From CAZEHO01 sp964511945 (GTDB lineage Bacteria; Actinomycetota; Acidimicrobiia; Spongiisociales; UBA11373), in the NCBI GenBank assembly GCA_964511945.1, contig CAZEHO010000017.1:1-55734 (forward strand): a stretch of DNA of 55,734 nucleotides. Direction: 5' to 3'. The notes under the pieces are model-generated. The model worked only from the letters and a program-made list of their open reading frames with translations, was not told the origin of the DNA and searched no databases. A program made the translations under genes and the position numbers. Positions 48,401 to 55,734 of this stretch are shown piece after piece (the stretch's first letter is position 1; every line of letters begins with the position of its first letter).

Positions 48401-49575
48401 GGATCATCACCGCTCACAACTACTACCAGCAGCGCGGTGGTGAGGACCACGTCTTCGAAGCCGAAACGGCGATGCTTCGAAAGGCCGGACACGAGGTCCA
48501 TGAGTTCACGCGCCGGAGCGAGGCGGTCTCCGGACTCCAAGCGGTGTCAACCGCGGCCGGTGCGGTCTGGGGCCGTTCGGCGGCGCGCGAGATCTCCCAA
48601 CTCGTACGTGACACCGGCGCCGAAATCGTGCACATCCACAACTGGCTGCCGCTGATGTCGCCGACCGTGTTCTCCGCCGCCCGCAAAGCCGGAGCAGCCG
48701 TCGTGCACACCCTTCACAACTACCGCTACATCTGCCCGAGCGGAATCCTCTTCAGAGATGGAGCAACGTGTCGCGATTGTGTCGGCCGGCGGCTGGCGCT
48801 CCCCGCGATCCGCTACGCGTGTTATCACGACAGCAGGGCAGCCACAGCGGTCGCGGTCACCGCGCTCTCGTTCCACGGCGCCCTCGGCACGATCGTCGAT
48901 TCGATCGATGCCGTGATCTCACCGAGCCGATTCGCCGCAGACGCGTTGAGCACCGTCGGATTCCCCGCCGGCCTCGTGTACATCAAGCCGAACTTCCTCG
49001 ACCGGGATCCGGGAACGGGCACCGGAGCCGGTGACCATGTTGTCTTCCTCGGACGGCTGGCCCCCGAGAAGGGAGTGGATACCCTCCTGCATGCATGGGA
49101 GCGCATCACCGAACCGATCCCGCTGCACGTCTTCGGAGCGGGACCGCTGCAGGAACAGGTCGCCGCCGCGGCCCGCCGCGACTCCCGTATCGACTACCGG
49201 GGATTTGCCCCTCCGGCAGTCTTCGACGCATCGTTGAAGGGCGCACGGTTCCTCGTCAATCCCTCCCGGTTCTACGAGGTCCTGCCCGTATCGATCCTCG
49301 AGGCCTTCGCCCGCGGCACCCCGGCGGTGACATCGCGGTTCGGGGCCATGGAGGAACTCGTCGAACACGACCGAACGGGTGTGCACGTCCGGGTCGGCGA
49401 CCCGGACGACCTGGCGCGAGCGGTCCAAGAGCTCTACGCCGATGCGAGCCGTCTGGCAGCAATGCGTGAAGAGGCACGCAGGGAGTTCCTCGAGCACTAC
49501 GACGCCGAGCAGAACTACGAACGCCTGTTGGAGGTCTACGCCCGGGCCGCCGAGCACCGGTCCGGCACCCGCTAG
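48397..49575 (+). CDS. Glycosyltransferase family 4 protein
   Basis: 392-aa GT-B enzyme with N-terminal HNYYQQRGGEDHVFEAE, C-terminal donor-site features FLGRLAPEKGVDTLL and the E-x7-E region around YEVLPVSILEAFARGTPAV. It contains a Cys set (ICPSGILF, TCRDCVG, ACYHDS) found in a subset of these enzymes. GTG start overlaps the wecG-like stop. Donor and acceptor are unknown; the context is surface polysaccharide. Confidence 0.9.
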   Translation: MRIITAHNYYQQRGGEDHVFEAETAMLRKAGHEVHEFTRRSEAVSGLQAVSTAAGAVWGRSAAREISQLVRDTGAEIVHIHNWLPLMSPTVFSAARKAGAAVVHTLHNYRYICPSGILFRDGATCRDCVGRRLALPAIRYACYHDSRAATAVAVTALSFHGALGTIVDSIDAVISPSRFAADALSTVGFPAGLVYIKPNFLDRDPGTGTGAGDHVVFLGRLAPEKGVDTLLHAWERITEPIPLHVFGAGPLQEQVAAAARRDSRIDYRGFAPPAVFDASLKGARFLVNPSRFYEVLPVSILEAFARGTPAVTSRFGAMEELVEHDRTGVHVRVGDPDDLARAVQELYADASRLAAMREEARREFLEHYDAEQNYERLLEVYARAAEHRSGTR

Positions 49576-49723
49576 GCCGGCGCGGCTCCGCGAGAGGTGT
49601 TCAGGGACCGTACTCCTGCGCCGATGAGCTTGGAGTGAGGACACGACGGACGCCCTCCCTCCTTCGCCGCGCCCCGCTGTCATCCGGGAGCCGGAAATGG
49701 GACGCGCCCGGTGGTGACGTGTG

Positions 49724-51001
49724 ATGCACGATGCGCGCACCAAGCCCGACGAACAGGCCGTCCGTCCCGCTCGCGGCCCGGATGCGCTGCCCTGGCTCCT
49801 CTGGGCCTGGCTGGCACTGCTCTTCGCGTCGAATCTCAGGGCGAACGTTCGAGACCCCCGGCTGGCACCGAGCGGGTCCGCCTCCATCGACAATCTGGTC
49901 GAGCTCGGCATCTACGCCTTGATCGCGGCCGGCTGTCTCGCCGCTCTGGCCCGGCACCGCCATCCTCCAACCCGTTCGGCAGGAGTGATCCTGCTGATGG
50001 TGTTCGGACTGGCAGCGGTGTCCTCGACGATCTGGTCCGAGGTTCCCCTCTTCACGGCAGTCCGCGGATCGCAGATCATCGTCCTGGCGCTGCTCTCCAT
50101 CGTCAGCCTGGAGGCGTGGAGAAGCGGCAGGCGCGATCTGGTCGCAGACTGGACACGACTCTGGTTCCGCTTCGGCATCCTGGTCGGCGCACTGCTGCTG
50201 TTCGGGATCGTCGCCCGGGTCCCGCTGGCGCGCTTCGCCTGGCCGGGCACACACCCGATCTGGGTCGGCACCTTCCTTGCGCTCGGAGCGGTGGTCGCGC
50301 TCTCGATGCTCGTGGAGCGCGGCTGGCAACTGCCCCTGCGGGAGCTGCGAGCGGTTGGAGTGGTGCTGGCCGTCTTCCTCGTTTTTCTGTTCCTCAACTG
50401 GTCACGGACCACACTGCTCGCTTTCGCCATTGGAGCGATGGCCGTCTACCTGACCCGCTCCGCAAGGCGATTCGACCTGCGGGCGTTGGTCCTACCGTTT
50501 GCCGCTCTTCTCGCGGTGGTCGGTGTGACCGTGTTCTCCGATGTCCTGATGGACTACGTGCTGCGGGGTGAGACCCTCCAGCGGCTGTCCACGTTCAGCC
50601 AGCGGACTGAGCTGTGGGCCGCAGCCTGGGACTACGCGGCCGACCATCTGGTGCTCGGCAGCGGCTATGCCTCGGAGCGGATCATCTTTCTCGACCAGTT
50701 CCACTGGGGAGGCCACCTGCACAACTCATGGCTCGGGCTCCTCATCGGACTCGGCTTGGGCGGGGTCGGGCTCGGACTGGCGCTCGTGGGATGGCCCCTG
50801 GCCAAAGCGATCTCGGTTCAGCGGAGAGCTCCGGGTCCGATTGCGTCCTCGGCGCTCGGTGTGCTGATGGTGACTGCAGTAGCGAGTCTCGCCGACTACG
50901 GCTTCGGGCTCCCGAGTGTGCTGCTCACCGTGCTGGCGCTGACCATCACCGCCGTCAGTGCCGCCCCTGCCACGGCGGCAGATCCGGAGGAAACAGCATG
51001 A
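49724..51001 (+). CDS. O-antigen ligase / Wzy-like polymerase family protein
   Basis: 425 aa with about ten to twelve helices and a large extracytoplasmic loop containing TELWAAAWDYAADHLVLGSGYAS and HLHNSWLGLLIGLG, the pattern of the Wzy_C domain. Likely polymerises or ligates the repeat unit made by the neighbouring transferases. The ATG at 49724 follows a GTG at 49721; either may serve. Its stop overlaps the next gene as ATGA. Confidence 0.82.
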   Translation: MHDARTKPDEQAVRPARGPDALPWLLWAWLALLFASNLRANVRDPRLAPSGSASIDNLVELGIYALIAAGCLAALARHRHPPTRSAGVILLMVFGLAAVSSTIWSEVPLFTAVRGSQIIVLALLSIVSLEAWRSGRRDLVADWTRLWFRFGILVGALLLFGIVARVPLARFAWPGTHPIWVGTFLALGAVVALSMLVERGWQLPLRELRAVGVVLAVFLVFLFLNWSRTTLLAFAIGAMAVYLTRSARRFDLRALVLPFAALLAVVGVTVFSDVLMDYVLRGETLQRLSTFSQRTELWAAAWDYAADHLVLGSGYASERIIFLDQFHWGGHLHNSWLGLLIGLGLGGVGLGLALVGWPLAKAISVQRRAPGPIASSALGVLMVTAVASLADYGFGLPSVLLTVLALTITAVSAAPATAADPEETA

Positions 51002-52029
51002 GCAAGAAGGCGTTGATTCTCGGCGCCGGTGGGTTCATCGGAAGCCACATGGCCCGCCACCTCACCGGGCTCGGTTACTGGGTCCGCGGCGTCGACCTGA
51101 AGCACCCAGAATTCAGTCCGAGTGCTGCACAGGACTTCGTGATCGGAGACCTGCGCGACGTCTCGGTGGTGCGGTGGTCGCTGGAAGACCCGAACGGGAA
51201 GCCGTTCGACGAGATCTACCAGTTCGCCGCCGACATGGGTGGAGCCGGTTTCATCTTCACCGGTGACAACGACGCCGACATCATGCACAACTCGGCATCA
51301 ATCAACCTCAATGTGCTCGATGGAGCCCGGGCCCAGACGGCGACGGGGCACACCGCCCGGATCTTTTACAGCAGCAGCGCCTGCATCTACCCGGAGCGCA
51401 ACCAGATGGATCCGGACAACCCGATGTGCCGGGAGGACTCTGCGTACCCGGCGGACCCGGACAGCGAGTACGGCTGGGAGAAGCTGTTCAGCGAACGGAT
51501 GTACCTGGCCTACAGCCGCAACTATGGGATCCCGGTCCGCATCGCCCGCTATCACAACGTCTTCGGTCCGGAAGGTACGTGGCAAGGAGGCCGGGAGAAG
51601 GCACCGGCCGCCATCTGCCGCAAGGTCGCCGAACTCCCACAGTCAGGCGGTGAGATCGAGATCTGGGGGGACGGGAAGCAGACCCGGTCGTTCCTCTACA
51701 TCGACGAGTGCATCGAGGCCACCTACCGGCTCACCCAGTCCGACTTCACGGGTCCGGTCAACATCGGCTCTGAGGAAATGGTCACCATCGACCAGCTCGT
51801 CGACATGGCCCTCGAGGCCGCCGGAAGGACCGCAACCAAGGTGTACGACACCAACCGGCCCCAGGGTGTCCGGGGCCGGAACTCAGACAATGCCCTCCTT
51901 CGCGCCGAACTCGGGTGGGAGGCCTCGAAACCGCTGGCCGACGGGGTGGCTGCGACCTACGAGTGGATCGCCGGGCAGATGAGGAGGCAGGCTGCGGGCG
52001 GACCGGCCGAATCGCATACTGCAGCCTGA
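50998..52029 (+). CDS. GDP-mannose 3,5-epimerase-like NAD-dependent epimerase
   Basis: 343-aa extended SDR. NAD motif GAGGFIGSH (9-17), the family hallmark AADMGGAGFI (77-86), SSSACIYPE with C129, and YGWEK (Y158, K162). The AADMGG and SACIYPE blocks are typical of GDP-mannose 3,5-epimerase, which makes GDP-L-galactose and GDP-L-gulose. Known best from plants, it also occurs in bacterial capsule loci. GGAGG lies 8 bases before the start. GDP-mannose is also the PimB donor. Confidence 0.8.
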   Translation: MSKKALILGAGGFIGSHMARHLTGLGYWVRGVDLKHPEFSPSAAQDFVIGDLRDVSVVRWSLEDPNGKPFDEIYQFAADMGGAGFIFTGDNDADIMHNSASINLNVLDGARAQTATGHTARIFYSSSACIYPERNQMDPDNPMCREDSAYPADPDSEYGWEKLFSERMYLAYSRNYGIPVRIARYHNVFGPEGTWQGGREKAPAAICRKVAELPQSGGEIEIWGDGKQTRSFLYIDECIEATYRLTQSDFTGPVNIGSEEMVTIDQLVDMALEAAGRTATKVYDTNRPQGVRGRNSDNALLRAELGWEASKPLADGVAATYEWIAGQMRRQAAGGPAESHTAA

Positions 52030-52051
52030 TGATGGTGAGCCCGGTCCGGCG

Positions 52052-53125
52052 CTACCGGAACATGTAGCGCAGCGAGCTCGCAGCGGCCAGACCTCTGGCC
52101 AGGTAGCTCTTGACGCCGGCGGATGCGGCTTCTGCTTCAAGCGTGTGACGCATCGAGTCGCGCAGGGTGGTTTCGAGGTCGTAGACGGGCTCCCACCCCA
52201 GGCTGAGCGCCTTGGAGATGTCCGGGGGCACCCGCGTACTGTCCTCGTAACCGGCGCCGTAGAACTCGGGGCCGTCGATCTCGACCATTTCGCACCGCGG
52301 GACCTCGCCGGTGAGTTCCTCGTAGAGCCGCATCATCATGACGGCCATATCGCGAATCGACGTCTGGTTGGCGGGGTTCCCAACGTTGATCACCTGGTTC
52401 CGGGCCGCCGGTTCGTCGAGGAAGAACTGAAAGCAGGTCATCGCATCGTTGATGTGGGTGAACGCCCGCCGCTGGTCACCGCCGTCGACCAGGTAGATCG
52501 GTCCCGAGGTCAGCATCGCCGAGAGGAAGTGGGAAAAGACCCGGGGACCGCCCTTCGTCCCGGCCGGTACCAGGTAGTCGAAACGGGGGCCGATGAAATT
52601 GAAAGGACGAACGATCGTGTATTCGAGATCGCCGGCCTGGCCGTGGGCGTGGATGACCCGCTCCAGCAACTGCTTAGAGCATGCGTAGATCCAGCGGGGC
52701 CGGGTCACCGGGCCGAGCCGAAGGTCCGATTCGTCCTCGATGAACGTCTCCCCGCTCGGCTTCCCGTACACCTCGGAGGTGGAGAACTGGATCAGCCGCT
52801 TCCCGTGGCGGACGCACAACTCAACGATCCACGCGTTGGTGGTGTAGTTGAGATGGACGATGTCAAGCGGCGATTTCACATACAGGCTGGGGTTGGCATA
52901 GGCGATCAGATCGACCACCACGTCGGCTGCGGCGACCTCACGTTCCACCAGACGTGTCGCCCGGGTGACATCGGCACGCCGGAAGTGGAACCGTGGTCCG
53001 GCAATACCGCGCAGCTTGGAGCCGTCGACATCGATGCCGACCACATCGTGCTCGTCCCGAGCGAGCAGGTACTCGACCATGTTCGAGCCGATGAAGCCCC
53101 CGGCTCCGAGTATCAGGATGTTCAT
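52052..53125 (-). CDS. UDP-glucuronate decarboxylase-like epimerase (ArnA C-terminal domain / UDP-xylose synthase type)
   Basis: 357-aa extended SDR. NAD motif GAGGFIGSN, then LIAYANPSLYVKSPLDI, STSEVYGKPS with the active-site Thr/Ser and Glu, and YACSKQLLERVI (Tyr and Lys). RPFNFIGPR, VDGGDQRRAFT and GAGYEDSTR complete the resemblance to ArnA decarboxylase and UDP-apiose/xylose synthases. It probably makes a UDP-pentose for the polysaccharide. Placed between the epimerase (22-base convergent gap) and the priming transferase on the same strand. Confidence 0.78.
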   Translation of the reverse strand: MNILILGAGGFIGSNMVEYLLARDEHDVVGIDVDGSKLRGIAGPRFHFRRADVTRATRLVEREVAAADVVVDLIAYANPSLYVKSPLDIVHLNYTTNAWIVELCVRHGKRLIQFSTSEVYGKPSGETFIEDESDLRLGPVTRPRWIYACSKQLLERVIHAHGQAGDLEYTIVRPFNFIGPRFDYLVPAGTKGGPRVFSHFLSAMLTSGPIYLVDGGDQRRAFTHINDAMTCFQFFLDEPAARNQVINVGNPANQTSIRDMAVMMMRLYEELTGEVPRCEMVEIDGPEFYGAGYEDSTRVPPDISKALSLGWEPVYDLETTLRDSMRHTLEAEAASAGVKSYLARGLAAASSLRYMFR

Positions 53126-53146
53126 TGACTCACCCTCGCCGTTTGT

Positions 53147-53785
53147 TCAGAACCCCTTGCGCCGGCCCAGCGCAGCCGGAATCGTCTTCAGCAAGATCCG
53201 TACATCCGTCCCGAGCGACACCGAGTCGACGTACTCGAGATCGACATCGGTTGCCTCGTGCATTGCCGTCTCGCCTCGTGCAGACACCTGCCACAACCCG
53301 GTGAACCCCGGGCGAACGTCGTGGCGCCGGTGCTGCCACGGCTCGTAGCGGGACACGATCTCGACCAGCTCCGGCCGGGGACCAACCAGGCTCATCTCCC
53401 CCCGGACCACGTTCCACAACTGAGGAAGCTCGTCGAGGCTCCAGGTGCGGAGGAAGCGGCCCAGGCGGGTCAGGCGAGGGTCGTGCGGCGACTTGTGGGT
53501 CACGCGCCGGTCGACCTCCACCGGGACCACACGGAGCCGCCGGTCCGGGCCCATGGTCCGGAGCTTGTAGATCGTGAACACCTCACCGCCGGCACCGACC
53601 CGGTCCTGACGGAAGATCACCGGCGGCCCCATGGCCACCCGAATCACCACTGCGATCAATCCGATCACCGGCGCCGCCGCGGCGAGCAGCAGCGCTCCGA
53701 GGAGCCGATCGATCACCGACTTCCCGAACCGCCGATACCTGTTCGCAGGAACGGAAGATGACTGCACAACAGAAACTCTAGCCAC
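53147..53785 (-). CDS. Priming phosphoglycosyltransferase (bacterial sugar transferase, PglC/WbaP catalytic domain)
   Basis: 212 aa. One N-terminal hydrophobic segment (LLGALLLAAAAPVIGLIAVV), then FRQDRVGAGGEVFTIYKLRTM, SLDELPQLWNVVRGEMSLVGPRPE and RPGFTGLWQV in the order typical of monotopic PGTs. It transfers a sugar-1-phosphate to undecaprenyl phosphate to start the repeat unit. It lacks the polytopic N-terminal domain of WbaP. GTG start at 53783-53785. It is divergent from the Wzz-like gene across 86 bases. Confidence 0.92.
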   Translation of the reverse strand: MARVSVVQSSSVPANRYRRFGKSVIDRLLGALLLAAAAPVIGLIAVVIRVAMGPPVIFRQDRVGAGGEVFTIYKLRTMGPDRRLRVVPVEVDRRVTHKSPHDPRLTRLGRFLRTWSLDELPQLWNVVRGEMSLVGPRPELVEIVSRYEPWQHRRHDVRPGFTGLWQVSARGETAMHEATDVDLEYVDSVSLGTDVRILLKTIPAALGRRKGF

Positions 53786-53871
53786 CGAGAGCAGTTTTCG
53801 GCTACTCTCAGTACTTGCATCGGGTCGGCTCTCCCAAAGAACCGCTCCGGCGAAGGCTGTGAGGACGGGAA

Positions 53872-55605
53872 ATGGAACAGGAACGAAGCTCCACGGCGGT
53901 CGAGCCCACCATTCCCAGGGCGATCTGGAGCCACCGCTGGATGGTGCTCGGCGCGGTCATCGCCGGGTGTTATCTGGGCGCCATGGTCACGGTGCTTCAG
54001 CCCGACCGGTGGAAGGCAACGGCCTCGCTGGTGGTCGAAGACCCCCGGGCCTCTGCACTGTTCGAACTGGGTTCCGAACAGCGGCCGGAGCGCTACGCAG
54101 AGAACCAGGTCGAGATCCTCCGCTCTCCCGTGGTCGCGCAGCGAGCTGCGGAACTGCTCGCCGGCAGCTTCCCGGACGCGGATCTCAACACGGAAGCCGT
54201 GGAGGATGCAAGGTCGATCGACGGGCAGCTCGACAGCGACCTCGTCGAGATCACCTTCGCCGCAAACGACCCCGATCTGGCGATGGGCGGAGCAGACGCC
54301 CTCACCGCCGCCTACCAGGAAGTGAGCCGGACGGAGGCCGCCCGGAGCTACGCCTTTGCCCTGCAACAGCTCGAGGATTCGATCGCTGCCGGCCAACAGG
54401 AAGTGGCCAACATTCAGTCATCGATCACCGAACTCGGTGGCGATGACGCACGCGCCGAGCTCGAAGCCCTGTTCGAGTCATCGCTCGGCGATCTGGCCGA
54501 CCTGCAGAGCAGACTGCTGGCCGGTGAGCTCGATGAGGACATCCTGGGTGAGCTCTCGCGGCTGGAGCGACAGTTCTCCACCCTGCAACTGGTCGTCGGC
54601 ATCGAATCGCAACTGCCGACGATCGGGGCACTGCTCGAGGAGCAGTCGGAAGCAATCCGCAGGCTGTCGGACCTCATTGCCCGACGCGACCAGCTGACGG
54701 TCGATTCGGAAATCGCCGGCAGCGGCGTGGTTTTCCTTTCTCCCGCCCTCGAGGCCGAGCCGGCCGGCATCCGCCTGTGGCAGGCCGTACTGATCGGCGG
54801 CATGGCCGGCGGATTGATCGGCGCCACCGTCGCCTTCGGATTGACGCTGCGCCGGCGCCGGTTCTTCGGGTCACGGGCGGAGCCCGAGCAAACGCTCGAA
54901 GCGCCGCTCGTCGCGGCCGTGCCGGACTTCGACATGGAGGGCCTCCCCGGAGAGATCCCGGTCGTTCAGGCTCCAGCATCTGCAGCGGCCGAGGCGTTCC
55001 GTTTCGCCGCCGCCACCCTCAACATCCCGACGGTCAACGGACGCGAGCTGGTGATCGGCGGAACCGGATCGATCGCCGTGGTCTCGGCCGATCCGGGTGA
55101 TGGCCGGTCTGTGGTCGCAGCGAACATCGCTCTGGCGGCGGCTCGCGAAGGCAAGCGAGTCCTGGTTGTGGACGCAGACTTCCAGGATCAGCGTGTGGTA
55201 CAGCTCCTGGCGCCACGATCGGCCGGCGGCCCCGGCCTCACCGATGTGGTGTTCGGTGATGCCGCAATCGACGAAGCGGCCCGGCCGCTTCGGCTCCAGG
55301 ACGACACCGTGATCCGGGTCCTCGGCCGCGGCCGGCTCCCGGTTGCTCCCAACGAGTTCTTCCACTCACCCGGAGTCGCTCGCTGCTTCGCCGAACTCCA
55401 GGCCAGCTTCGACCTCGTGGTCATCGACGCCGCCGCTGCTCCATGCGGCCTACGCCGGCGCCCTGCAGCGCTACGTCGACCGGGCCCTGGTCGTCGTGTC
55501 CCACGGCAGCCGGGTGGCTTCCCTGGAGGATCTCAACGATCGGGCACGCCTGTTCGGCGCAACGATCGCCGGGTACGTCTACAACCGGAGCCCGGTACGC
55601 CGTGA
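53872..55605 (+). CDS. Wzz chain-length regulator fused to BY-kinase-like domain, apparently frameshifted near its end
   Basis: Wzz-like part: N-terminal helix (WMVLGAVIAGCYLGAMV), coiled-coil region (about 170-270) and second helix near residue 305. A BY-kinase-like domain follows with Walker-A-like SADPGDGRS and Walker A' VVDADFQ. The P-loop Lys is Arg. After VVIDA (about 55430) the frame becomes Arg/Pro-rich and stops at 55605. The +1 frame continues credibly from about 55437 as PLLHAAYAGALQRYVDRAL and ends at the TAG 55682-55684. The intact protein would thus run 53872-55684. Whether the shift is real or a sequence error is open. ATG start with GAGGACGGG upstream. Confidence 0.8.
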   Translation: MEQERSSTAVEPTIPRAIWSHRWMVLGAVIAGCYLGAMVTVLQPDRWKATASLVVEDPRASALFELGSEQRPERYAENQVEILRSPVVAQRAAELLAGSFPDADLNTEAVEDARSIDGQLDSDLVEITFAANDPDLAMGGADALTAAYQEVSRTEAARSYAFALQQLEDSIAAGQQEVANIQSSITELGGDDARAELEALFESSLGDLADLQSRLLAGELDEDILGELSRLERQFSTLQLVVGIESQLPTIGALLEEQSEAIRRLSDLIARRDQLTVDSEIAGSGVVFLSPALEAEPAGIRLWQAVLIGGMAGGLIGATVAFGLTLRRRRFFGSRAEPEQTLEAPLVAAVPDFDMEGLPGEIPVVQAPASAAAEAFRFAAATLNIPTVNGRELVIGGTGSIAVVSADPGDGRSVVAANIALAAAREGKRVLVVDADFQDQRVVQLLAPRSAGGPGLTDVVFGDAAIDEAARPLRLQDDTVIRVLGRGRLPVAPNEFFHSPGVARCFAELQASFDLVVIDAAAAPCGLRRRPAALRRPGPGRRVPRQPGGFPGGSQRSGTPVRRNDRRVRLQPEPGTP

Positions 55606-55734
55606 TGCGTCGGCCGGACCGTCGGCGCCGCACCACAACGAACGGTCGCGCCGCAGCCTGGTCGACCTGATTCGGCGCAACTAGTCATGATGGGGTGGTC
55701 GGCCCTGTCCGCATAACGTCGTGGATTGCCTGCG

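Noticed and set aside
1..55734. CRISPR arrays, insertion sequences, integrases, phage genes
   Set aside because: No regularly spaced 25-40 bp direct repeats, transposase motifs or integrase motifs were seen; the heptamer repeats are far too short for CRISPR.

Overview
The window is high-GC (roughly 65%) bacterial chromosome with dense coding, many 1-4 bp gene overlaps and frequent GTG starts. An actinobacterial origin fits best: there is a PimB-type mannosyltransferase, a zinc-finger-free topoisomerase I with four glycine-rich C-terminal repeats, an MFS gene overlapping dTMP kinase, and an LCP lipoprotein. Class cannot be fixed from the sequence alone; an uncultured anaerobic or facultative lineage is my guess.

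Region 1 (about 0.9-17.7 kb) is a flavin/iron-sulfur electron-transfer island. A minus-strand operon encodes a 1153-residue HdrA with a GltD-like NAD(P) module inserted, the linker subunit MvhD, a group 3c-type [NiFe] hydrogenase (MvhG, MvhA) and its maturation protease. A second minus-strand set encodes a soluble HdrC-HdrB fusion, EtfB, EtfA and a membrane iron-sulfur protein of the ETF:menaquinone oxidoreductase type. A plus-strand operon encodes a cNMP-domain histidine kinase, a receiver-kinase hybrid, a lone receiver, then HdrC and HdrB. Two Rex-like palindromes, each paired with a DosR-like box, lie upstream of the two minus-strand units. Together the genes look like a hub joining H2, NAD(P)H, ferredoxin, a disulfide-type HdrB site, ETF and menaquinone.

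Region 2 (17.7-27.9 kb) is mostly housekeeping: a TIGR01777 epimerase, an MFS-tmk-holB-plsC overlapping operon, topA, a PimB-like mannosyltransferase and a tandem histidine phosphatase.

Region 3 (27.9-40.8 kb) is cation bioenergetics: a K+-dependent type membrane pyrophosphatase, TrkA/TrkH potassium uptake, and an eleven-gene Mrp/Mbh-like antiporter operon with three NuoL/M/N-like subunits but no redox module.

Region 4 (40.9-47.6 kb) holds an LCP lipoprotein, a Ca2+-type P-type ATPase and an MrfA/Hrq1-like helicase.

Region 5 (47.6 kb to the end) is an exopolysaccharide/capsule locus: WecG-type and GT4 glycosyltransferases, an O-antigen ligase/polymerase, a GDP-mannose 3,5-epimerase-like enzyme, a UDP-glucuronate decarboxylase-like enzyme, a priming phosphoglycosyltransferase and a Wzz/BY-kinase protein that appears frameshifted.

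No tRNA, rRNA, CRISPR array or insertion sequence was recognised. Several gaps carry seven-base periodic repeats. No gap exceeds 300 bases; the largest is 7744-8018, which holds one of the Rex/DosR-like site pairs.
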